Shown here: in pieces, positions 55,730 through 64,000 of the stretch
Position numbering within the stretch: position 1 is the stretch's first letter
How the letters are laid out: each line of letters begins with the position of its first letter
Assembly: GCA_010909165.1 (NCBI GenBank)
Contig: MU008171.1
Coordinates: 806,001-870,000, forward strand
Source: Anthoceros angustus
Taxonomy: Eukaryota; Streptophyta; Anthocerotopsida; Anthocerotales; Anthocerotaceae
Reading direction: 5' to 3'
DNA: 64,000 bases
Position numbers and translations under genes: made by a program
The notes under the pieces: generated by a model
Told to the model about the DNA's origin: nothing
The model's database searches: none
What the model saw: the letters and a program-made list of their open reading frames with translations, nothing else

Positions 55730-58700
55730 TAGGGGCTCTTCCCGATCACCGATGCCCGTGACACGCTTTCTCTATTCACTACCGATACCTTCGACATGCT
55801 TGTCGTGAAGTGCCTTGGGAAGTCCCTTTGTCGCCAGGGGTGTTGTCGCTTGTACTTATGTAGCATAATGAGATTTGATTGTTCGCCACCACTTGCCGGA
55901 TAAAATGATCTTTGAATGTCCACGTGCTTGGTCCTCGCAAAATCGGATTGTGTGTCATAGCTATTGTGTTGTCAATACACCGAGTTGCCTCATCCCGCTT
56001 CTCATGAATGTCTTGTAGGAATTGACGAATCCAAAGTATCTCCTTGGTCGCTAAGGTCGCCGCATACTACTGCCTTGGATGAAGTGCAAATGGTCCGCAT
56101 CTTCTTGCAGCCCACGAGACAAAGGCACGTTGATAATCATGAGGGCAGCTTGATCTCCGGGCGTGGGTCGCCGCCTAACTGCATCAAAAGGAGGTAAGAA
56201 TAAGCTTGGATGAGTGGTCACCTATATAGCGGTATGATTTTGTCTTTTCAAATAACGGAGAATCCTCTTGACGCAGTCCAATGCGCCTTCCGGATTAGAG
56301 AGATATCCGGACACTATATTCACTGCCAGATATGTCCGCCTTGTCCGGATCGATAAAATAAAGTAAACTTCCGACACCTCACCGTAGGGGATGCTCCTCA
56401 TCTCCGCACTTCTTCAGAGTCTGGACCGTCACTCGGTGATACCTTTTCTCCAGAGGCAATTGGCGTGGAACCGGCTTGGCGTCCTTGAGTTGAACCTTTC
56501 CAGAGTTGTATGACATAATGCTCTTGGTGGATGAAAAGGTGTGATCTTCTTCCTTGAATTCAAACTGTACTGAGAGCATAGCGTAGAGGTCCCATGTCAA
56601 CAACGTCGTTCTTGATAATGATCTTTCACATATTGTATTACTTCGGTCCGAAAATGAAATTATCGCTCACATATAAGGTGACAATTGCAACTGTTGTTGG
56701 TTCTCGGGATGTAAACACGGTGTCGAGATGAGAGGGCAAAGCCACACTTCTTCGTATCTCCACTCATTCCACACTTGTGCCGATTGCTTTAATCCATAGA
56801 TGGATTTGAGCAATTTACACACCTTGTCATTTCTTTAACAAACCACGTGGTGTAACATGTAGATGTCTCATGTAGGGTTCCAAAGAAAAGCCTTTACGTC
56901 ACCGGTGTATATAGGTGGTGGTGAGCGACAAAAGCTAGTAGTATCCTTATCGGGTTGCCTTGACAACGGGACTAAACAATCTTCTTCATAGTGAAACTGC
57001 ACTGGTGAAACCTCGGGCCTAGACTTGTATCTCGAAACAAATCCCCGTGAGTTGAGTTTCCTTCAAGGTCCATTTGCAAACGGCTTGCCCATAGGAGGTG
57101 ATAAGTTTCCAAGTTTTGTTGGCAATTAGAGTCATATTCGATTGAACGGAAGCCTTCCATTCGTGTATGCTAAGGGCTTCTTCTATGCTTGCGGTGTACA
57201 TCCTGCATCTCAATTCTTGTGGGCTTGATGCAATGCAATCAGACTGTCGATTATTGTCGCCGGGCTTGAGCGGGAACTAGTGCTCAGAGGTGGAATAGGC
57301 TCTTGGCAGAAAAGGAGTCTCTAGGGACAAGGGGTGGATGTCTCCATTGATGGCTAGGTGGTCTATGGCGAGTAGATCGCCTAAGAGGTGGTGGTTCAGT
57401 TCAGTGGATGTGTACCTCATTATCCTGCTGGTTGTGGATGAAGGATGCACCTCGAGGTCATCGGTGGTAATACAGCTGGGATAGTGGTGGGGCTTGGATA
57501 GTGGAATAGCCGGTATATCCGGTATATGTGGAGGTGCTTGAGTGGGCCAGAACGGGTGAATGAGCCGAGTTTCCTCTTGAGCTTGCATATCGTCTTCTTC
57601 TTCGTAGTGAGATGTGGCCCCTCAAGGGCAAGGGAAAATTAGTGAAGGTAGGAGGCCGGAGATCTGGGAAGAGAGGTAGACAGGGAGGTAAGATAGGTGT
57701 TGAGGACATGGGATTCATGGAAATGAACACGCGGGAAAGGATTACCTCTCTAGTAGGGGTTGATGAGACGGTAGGCTTTTACTTGATCCGAGTAGCCAAT
57801 GAAGAGAAGCTTGCGACTTTTGTCGTCCCATTTCTACGGGTGGCATCCGGTATATGGGCAAAAGCGGGACTACCAAGATGCGAAGATGGGAGATTCTAGG
57901 TTTGTTACCCGTCCATCAAAAGGTGTAGTGCCTGCAGCTCTTTAGTAGGAAGCCTGTTTTAAGGTAGTTGGTCGTAGCACTCGCCAGCCTCGAGAGGCGG
58001 AGAGCTTAATGGAGCGAAATCTCAAGAAGTGATCTATTGAGTCGCTCGCATAGGGGTTCGAGAAGGAGTGTATGGCACGAAGTTGGCGGAGGATCCCTTT
58101 GGATCGGCAGAACTCATTAAAAGTCGCACTTGTGTATTCTCCACCATTGTCGCCGCGGAGAGTGCGACTTGAAAACCGCTTTGTCGCTCACGCTAACACA
58201 AACTCTTGGAACTGTGAGGGCCTCATCCTTGTGGCGCAAGAAATAAATGTGGGAGTACCGCCCATTCGTCCATAAAAGTAAGGAAGTAAGAGTGGCCCCA
58301 TGTATGCTCATTGGGCGCAGATGTCGAGTGTACCAAGTCGTCGAGCTCTTGTTGGTGAAGGATCTTTAAAAGGAGTTGGGTCAACTTGGAGTACTTGCAG
58401 ATCTCTAAGAAATCCTTCGGATTTAATGTTGACCGGATCCTTGTACAAGGCGGTTGGCAAAGGCTTCCAAATAACGCGGATTTATATGGCTCGCCTGCAA
58501 TGCCATAGCAGGTGTTCCGTGAGAAATCGATGATGAGTCGGCGACAAGTGATGAAGAAGACCGTATGTTCAGATATGTGTCGTTGTAAGGTAGGCCGTGC
58601 AAGTGCAACGATGTTTATCCTTCGAATCATGAATTGTGCGGTTGCCTTGAAAAGTAATTATGAGGTCGTGCTCGTGGCCAATTTCCTCACCGATAGCGGG

Positions 58701-59720
58701 TTCTTGGTCATTGCAGTCGTGAAGCACTCCATTGATGATGAGGGATTCGCCATTAGAGAGTCTCAATGCAACTTCACGGTGCCTTGGACAGGGAGTGATC
58801 GCCGTCACCAAGGTGACATCTTTAAGAGGACATTATGATAGGATGTGAACATATCCCCGCCCCCGCAAATGTGAGTAGTTGCTCGAATCCAGGAACCATC
58901 GACAATCGTCACCCCGGTCAAGATCAAATGATAAGATTGAATTCCGGTGGGGGCTTGGGAGTCATTAGTTCGACTCGTTTGGGTGAGTCACGGCGAGGTT
59001 CTCCGATTGTTTCTTCTGCATTGCATCGAAATGGCCGGATCCGCACCGCCAGGTGGTCCTTTGCTGGTCCTTTTCGACCATTCGATTGTTTTTGTTGTAG
59101 CCTCCGGGTGCATGCAGTGTGAGTCGTAAGAGCGGTTTGAAAAATTACGCCCCTCCGCCTTCGACCGCCTCGGCCTCGAAGTGAAGAGTGCGTGATTGGT
59201 GCTACCTTGGCCGCTTCTTGAATTGGAGCCACGGCTCGATTCCTCCTCAAGTAAAGCTCCAACGATTTCGGAGAACGTGTCCGCTTGGGCACCTCCACCG
59301 CATGCTTTTGCTGATTGTCCGATGATGGAATTCGAGCCGACGAAAGTCCCGTAAGATGCGTGCAGGATGTCAAGTATTCCAGCTTGGTGTTCCGTGATCG
59401 TGGTGCCGGGCGGGCGGCTAGTCGCTCTTCGCTTGGAAATTGCCGACGTCGCTTCAACACTCTCGTGTCCTTCATCCCGAGTGGTAAAACAATCTCGTGG
59501 CGCTCACTAGTGACATGGAGTCTTGGGCTTGGAACATATCGTTAAATATCTTCCGGATGCCGTGAGCATCTTTGGTACTGTGTGAAGCATACTTTTATCA
59601 AGTGCGATATGAGGAGATTGCGCTTGTCTCTCTTGTTCCAAGCCGCAATTAAGTCGGATGTTCCAACAGGTTGGTGTTGGGTCCGAGCACGGGAGTGTGC
59701 CGTCGACAATCTCCATCAGG
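55730..59720 (-). pseudogene. Nested copia gag-pol, degraded
   Basis: Minus strand, from 5' to 3' of the element: gag (about 59720-58900; LMEIVDGTL, then LTGLSSARIPS, RGRGGRRRRG and a Cys/His-rich knuckle remnant); pre-integrase; integrase (about 58340-58220: HSYFLTFMDEWA, then YFLRHKDEALTV); linker with Pro-rich HPFWPTQAPPHIPDIPAIPL (57277-57590); RT start (SIEEALSIHEWKASVQSNMT, LIANKTWKLI, near 57200-57050); RT end VQFEFKEEDHTF (about 56530-56590). RNase H remnants lie about 56170-55960. Frameshifts and stops throughout; no product expected. Confidence 0.8.
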
Positions 59721-60358
59721 TCATGCTCTTCGAGGAGCGGTGACTCTCATCTTCCACACGAAATCGATTCTAAACCGCCCTCCACTAATTCGATTTTGGT
59801 GGTGTTCACAACTGCTCCCATGATTGTTTGCTTCTTAGTATTTCTTTGTGGTTGTTAAGGGGATCAAAGGCGAGCATATATAGCTGCTACGCATGAGGTG
59901 AGCTATTGGCACTAGTATCTAATCTTGAGATAAATTTTCTCTAATGCGTGAAGTGACTCGATTTGTGAGTTCAATTCGTGATTTGGTTTCTTGAGATCTT
60001 GATGGGTGATGACTCTAGTAGAGAACAGTTGGCTTGGTGGAATCTCCAGGCGCTGAGTCTGCGGACATGCGGTTAGCAAAACATCGCGGCCGGAGAGCGT
60101 GGTGGAAGAGAATGAAGTCCCGTGTGGTGGTCTGGTGGGGCCGATGCGTGACGAGGCCTAATGTTGAAGGTGCGTCTCATCTTGATGCAGCCCCCGCAAA
60201 TGACCGGCCGACGGGAGGCGCTACCTGGAGAGGAAGAAGCCGGTACGCTTTCAGGCATCTTGCGATTTTAGGATCTTCTTGCCGATTGCGTTCTCCGCAC
60301 GCATTGGGAAGCTCGTGACACCAGCGCGTGGCGTGGAGCGATGCCGAACGCGCCCTTC
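59721..60358 (-). other. Nested copia 5' leader
   Basis: Region between primer binding site and gag; only short frames on either strand. Confidence 0.6.
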
Positions 60359-60370
60359 GGCTCGATACCA
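60359..60370 (-). other. Primer binding site of the nested copia
   Basis: Minus strand TGGTATCGAGCC directly at the LTR edge, complementary to the 3' region of initiator Met-tRNA apart from small mismatches to the common TGGTATCAGAGC. Confidence 0.8.
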
Positions 60371-60588
60371 TAAAGCGGGTGCAAGATGCGAAGGTGAGCG
60401 GCGAGAGTGATTGATTAAGTCTCGAACGTCTGCATTTATAGTGTCTGGCGTTGTAACCGCGATAATCGTGTGTGTAACCAACGGAACTGTCCTCAAATTC
60501 AAAACATTCTTCACGCCTTCACAAACGTGCCTAACATTAATGACTGAACGGGAACGAAGCTTCCCTCCGTAGCGCTATGGCTCCAACA
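60371..60588 (-). mobile_element. Nested copia 5' LTR
   Basis: 218 bp, clearly diverged from the 3' LTR by substitutions and small indels, so the insertion is not very recent (or the sequence has errors). Followed by CATGG (60589-60593). Confidence 0.88.
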
Positions 60589-60593
60589 CATGG

Positions 60594-61088
60594 TCTTGCT
60601 TCTGAGAGGTTAAATTGTTCCAATAACTGGTGCACATAGTGCTGCTGATGTATAAAGATGGGATGATCACTTGCCGCAGGTTGGTGAGGAACTGGATCCC
60701 CTGGGCGAAGCGCAAAGGCCCGACATCAACCATATCAAACTGATTAGACAAACGGTGCTTCACGTTATCTATGAGCAATGGGTCATTTCCGAACAAGAAA
60801 TTGTCGTCCACATATAAAGCTACTAATACCATGCTGTTGCCCTCTTGTAGGATATACACATTGCCATCAGCGGGAAAAGGCACAAAGCCGCACAAAAGTA
60901 AGAAATCATGGATGCATTCATTCCAAGCTTTAGCGGAATGCTTGAGGCCATAGAGTGTTTTGAGCAACTTAAGACTAAGTCCTTATGGATGACGAATCCT
61001 TCTGGCTGATGCATATAAATGGTCTTGTGCAGCTGTCCGTTGAGGTATGCGGTCCGCACGTCCATCTGATGCATAATGAGCCTGTGCT
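60594..61088 (-). pseudogene. Outer copia RT, N-terminal part
   Basis: Minus strand: MHQMDVRTAYLNGQL, IYMHQPEGFVIHKDL, TLYGLKHSAKAWNECIHDF, ADGNVYILQEGNSMVLVALY, VDDNFLFGNDPLLIDNVK. Retains the eight residues deleted in the 26.9-kb copy. Cut at 61088, where it joins unrelated GC-rich DNA; the 5' part of this element is missing. Confidence 0.88.
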
Positions 61089-61290
61089 AATCAAGGGTGA
61101 GATGGAGCCGGAGGGGCGCAATCATGAGGAGGGATAACCCTCGCATGAGGGGCGCCAGCCGCAATCAAGGAGGATCACCTCATGGGCGGGCGGCGCTGAA
61201 TCACGAGGAGGTAGGAACTCGAGATCGACTTGCCAGAATTTTGAGGCGATCACCGATTCGAGGCGCGAGGAAAAGGGAGGTGGCTGAGAC
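61089..61290. other. Leader of family copy D
   Basis: GC-rich; no separate feature seen. Confidence 0.4.
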
Positions 61291-62139
61291 ATGGCGCCCA
61301 AGGCCGCAGTGAAATTGGACCGCCTAATGGCTAAACATGGACCATTGGAAGGTCCGAGCTGGGGAGTTGGTGAAGGAGTTGGGGCTTGGCTTCATGGAGA
61401 AGCGTGGAATTATGCACCGACTTGGCAGGAGTGCGCCGCCATCCATCAAGGACAAGCAGCTGTGAGGGAATTAGAAGCCCCTGTGATTGGGACCGAATTG
61501 GTCAGAAAGTGTGAGCGTAGCAAGGAAGAGGCAGTGGTTTGCAATCGAGCCTTCACTAAAAGGAGCACAAAGGCAAGCAGCGCCTTGGTCAAGACAGGCG
61601 TAATTCGGGAGCCCAATGGCTGGTTGACCCGAGAATTGGTATCAGCACAGCTGATGGGTCTGGCCAGATGGCTCCTCTGTTTTCTACAGCACAAGAAGCA
61701 GGACTATTTGTCTGACCATTTGCTGCTGTTTCTCCATGAAGTTGTCAAGGGGGCGAGGATCGATTGGGGGCGAATTCTCTTTGACAAGCTGTGTGAAGAG
61801 AGGTTGAATTTGATCTCCTCTTCCCCTCGTCCTTCTCTAATTACGCCATTTTTGGTTCACCTGTATGCGCATGCTAACTGTCTGCCGGAGGTAGAAATTG
61901 TGGCCTCCCTTCACATGTGGAAGCCAGTTAGGGAGGTGAAGTGGAAAGCGGAGGAGCCCAAGGAGGAAATAGAGGAGGAATCGACAGTTGGGAGTCCGTG
62001 GCAACGCGCTCGAGGAGGAAAAGGAGATTGCCACCAAGAAGAAGAGAAAAGCCGGAGAGGCGTAGGCTCAAGGAAGAAGGCGAAGGTGGACGCACCACTG
62101 TGTCAAGAAGGGCGCCCAGAGAAAAGCTTAAGAAAATGA
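61291..62139 (+). CDS. Unnamed family copy D, N-terminal ORF
   Basis: 282 codons, start MAPKAAVKLDRLMAKHG. Blocks in order: VIGTELVRKCERSKEEAVVC (about 70-90), REPNGWLTRELVSAQLMGLA, YLSDHLLLFLHEVVKGARID running into DWGRILFDKLCEERLNL, SLITPFLVHLYAHANCLPEV, then a KWKAEEPKEEIEEE charged run. The NGWL, DWGRI and PF..H.Y blocks align with copy C, which fixes the family. The arrangement (helical domain, then hydrophobic LLLFLHE-G-DWGRI-F, then S-L-I/P-F) is reminiscent of the plant transposon-protein domain catalogued as PF20167; this is inference from memory of the pattern. In the last 66 codons the frame probably leaves the true path, which continues in the overlapping frame from 61941. Confidence 0.55.
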   Translation: MAPKAAVKLDRLMAKHGPLEGPSWGVGEGVGAWLHGEAWNYAPTWQECAAIHQGQAAVRELEAPVIGTELVRKCERSKEEAVVCNRAFTKRSTKASSALVKTGVIREPNGWLTRELVSAQLMGLARWLLCFLQHKKQDYLSDHLLLFLHEVVKGARIDWGRILFDKLCEERLNLISSSPRPSLITPFLVHLYAHANCLPEVEIVASLHMWKPVREVKWKAEEPKEEIEEESTVGSPWQRARGGKGDCHQEEEKSRRGVGSRKKAKVDAPLCQEGRPEKSLRK

Positions 62140-63482
62140 GGGCCAAACGGCAGATTGATTCGGCGGAGGAGGAGGCGCGATCCGAGGAAGAAAATTTTGC
62201 TGACCTAGATGCAGATGACGAACCGACCCCGGAAGGATTAGGGTTGACCTCAACAGCGGACCCCTCCTCGGGATGGGAAGAGATTTTCCAGGGAACTCCA
62301 TTGGCAACAGAGGTCGACGCGGCAGAATTGGTTAGAGTGCGCACCCTACTGGGAAGGAAGGTGCTCGACATGGGAATGGCGTCCAAAGCGGGGCCTCCTC
62401 AACAGGTGGATTTGTAGGAGCTAACCACATCTATGATCCGGGCCCAGTCAGATTTGTTGGACCAAGCTGCGTTAGCCCTCACATGGCTCAGCGTGCAAGG
62501 GCGGCGAGAGGAAGTGGTGAGGGCCCGATTTGAGGAGGAGGAGGCTAAGCGAAAGCAGCTGGAGGAGGATAAGCGGACCCTGGAGGAGATGAGGGTAAAA
62601 ATTCAGGAGGATTTGTGCAGGGCCCAAGAGGAGTTGCAGTCCATGACGAGTCAGCAGGAAGCGCTCATGGCCCAGATCAAGGATGCCCACGAGGCGAATC
62701 AAGAAATGCAAGGGGAATTGTTGCGAGCCCAAGAACAAGAGGCAGCCTTTGTGGAGAAGGCCCATAAGTTGGCGGACCGGTACAAGCGAGATGAGAGGCA
62801 CGTGGCCGAGCCGAAGGAGAAGGGAAAGGGAAGCAAGCAGTCCACACGGGGTAGTGGAAGGGACTATCAAGGAAAGGAAGGAGCAACCGAGGTAGCCGAA
62901 ACACCTACCAGAGTCGCCGAACAGACGATGGTCGTAGAGTCCACTACTGCGGTAGCAAAAATGGCTACCGACACCGGGGAGCCCAACTCTGAAGCGGCCA
63001 CGAGCGGCGCAACTCGACGCAACGTAACATCTTGCGAGGGCATGGATCAGGCAACCAGGGGTAGCCCACGGGAGGAGGGGGTAAGCACCTCAGCTACAGT
63101 AGGGGGTCCTATTATGTTGCGGCACATGGATGAGGAAACTTATGTTCCTGGTCTATATGTGAATGGGGAACGCGTGCTTAACCTCACTGTCCATGTGCGT
63201 GTGGAAATAGGAGGGATCAGGGCCTATCTTCTGCAAGTGAGGACCCGAAGTGGATACTTCTTCCACCGCTCGAGTGTGGGGATTGGCCCCCTATTATGCG
63301 GAGGCGATTTTGGAGGAGCTGACGGAAGAAGAAGTCCAGGCATGGGTGGACGAAGAGCCTGTAATAATCCTCAAAGAATAAAGGCGACAGGCCGGAGTGA
63401 GTGGGAGCTCAAGGAGATACCCCGATTAGGGACGCCCACTCAGCGAGTAGTGAGGTGGAGGTCTTATGGGAGGACCCGCTGA
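61941..63482 (+). CDS. Unnamed family copy D, charged linker and coiled coil
   Basis: One frame from 61941 to 63482 apart from a single TAG at 62415-62417. Linker: SWESVATRSRRKRRLPPRRR, then KLKKMRAKRQIDSAEEEARS and an acidic stretch. After the TAG: LDQAALALTWLSVQGRREEV, a long coiled coil from about 62520 to 62800 (RKQLEEDKRTLEEMRVKIQE, LMAQIKDAHEANQEMQGELL), a Thr/Ala-rich variable region, and a folded-looking end MLRHMDEETYVPGLYVNGER, VLNLTVHVRVEIGGIRAYL. It is one frame back (-1) from the upstream ORF, overlapping it by about 200 nt. Whether the shift and stop are decay, error or recoding cannot be told from one copy. Confidence 0.5.
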
Positions 63483-64000
63483 TCGGGCGGTGAGGGCTCG
63501 AGGCGGCGGAGGACTAAGGACCAGGCGACCAAGTCGGGAAGGGCGAGATAGCGAGGGCAATAGGTGATAGCATCCTAGGAATGGAATTTGGTTGGGGATG
63601 CCACATCGACCTAAGATCGCTGGAATTGTAGGCGCTCTTCAAGGAGCAGTCGCTTTTAGAACCGAAAACTGGGGCTATGACGCCCCACCGATGTGGCCAA
63701 AAGGGGCCACCAGCCCGCCACAATGACACTTCCGTTGAGATCCCCACGCCTGTGGGTTGCTGAGACGTCCGATTGATGTAGGCGAGCGCGACGCCTCCTG
63801 GGTGGTGGAGGAGGATAAGCGGACCCTAGAGGATGAGGGTAAAAATTCGGAGGATTTGTGCAGGCCCAAGAGGAGTTCTGGGTCCATGGCCGGGCAGTGA
63901 GGCTCCGAGATCAAGGATGCCTACGAGGCTAATCAATCAAGGGGTGTTGCGAGCCCAAGAACAAGGCGTGCTTTGTGGAAGGCCCATAGGTTGGCGGACC
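63483..64000 (+). repeat. Partial tandem repeat of the coiled coil
   Basis: 63800-64000 repeats about 62560-62785 (GAGGATAAGCGGACCCT, GGATTTGTGCAGG, AAGTTGGCGGACC-type words) with many one- to ten-base losses. 63483-63790 shows no gene. The repeat runs off the window. Confidence 0.75.

Larger units (their letters stand above)
55252..60588 (-). mobile_element. Nested Ty1/copia element, 5.3 kb
   Basis: Complete element with two LTRs, primer binding site, purine tract and all domains in the copia order, inserted into the RT of an older copia. Size and order are normal; coding frames are broken. Minus-strand orientation, same as its host element. Confidence 0.92.

Noticed and set aside
55252-60588. 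Pararetrovirus or retrovirus-like integration
   Set aside because: Domain order has integrase before RT, with copia-type gag and primer site; no envelope or movement protein seen.

Overview
The window is nuclear DNA of a land plant. The intact genes encode plant families (an ALA-interacting subunit, a chloroplast DUF3007 protein, a plant SRS2-like helicase, germin-like proteins), are rich in introns, and lie among plant-type Mutator and Ty1/copia elements. The introns of the good genes are very short, mostly about 50-110 bp. Together with the small genes and germin clusters this would suit a lycophyte such as Selaginella, but the species is inference and not shown by the sequence.

Layout. 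1-1480: inverted copy of a GC-rich repeat family. 2569-4525 (-): intact 8-exon CDC50/ALIS gene, then 2.5 kb of AT-rich spacer. 7060-16213: a compact gene island with a C2H2 zinc-finger protein (+), a DUF3007 plastid membrane protein (+), and convergent to it a 30-exon UvrD/SRS2-like helicase (-). 16464-17493: relic of a germin-like gene. 17502-21808: Mutator-like element with about 270-bp inverted repeats and a 9-bp target duplication. 22065-25783: two germin-like genes, repeated almost exactly at 50490-54227. 26450-49750: accessory DNA with copia RT debris, tandem duplications, GC-rich copies of an unnamed repeat-encoded protein family, three 26-bp minisatellites, a 30-bp minisatellite, and a copia gag-protease fragment with duplicated LTR. 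49750-50249: non-LTR-type RT fragment. 54228-61088: a copia element carrying a second, nested copia (55252-60588). 61291-64000: the best-preserved copy of the unnamed family, with a coiled-coil domain.

Working picture. Only four genes read cleanly through every exon (ALIS, C2H2, DUF3007, SRS2-like). The ALIS protein would act with P4-ATPase lipid flippases in the secretory pathway, DUF3007 in plastid membranes, and the helicase and zinc-finger protein in the nucleus. Everything else is mobile or duplicated sequence in decay. Many differences between duplicate copies are one-base changes in homopolymer runs, so some germin frameshifts could be sequencing error rather than real damage.

The best candidate for something undescribed is the dispersed family (copies at 1-1480, 31985-35390, 38880-44437 and 61291-64000). 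It couples an N-terminal globular domain with a conserved DWGRI block to a charged linker and a long coiled coil.
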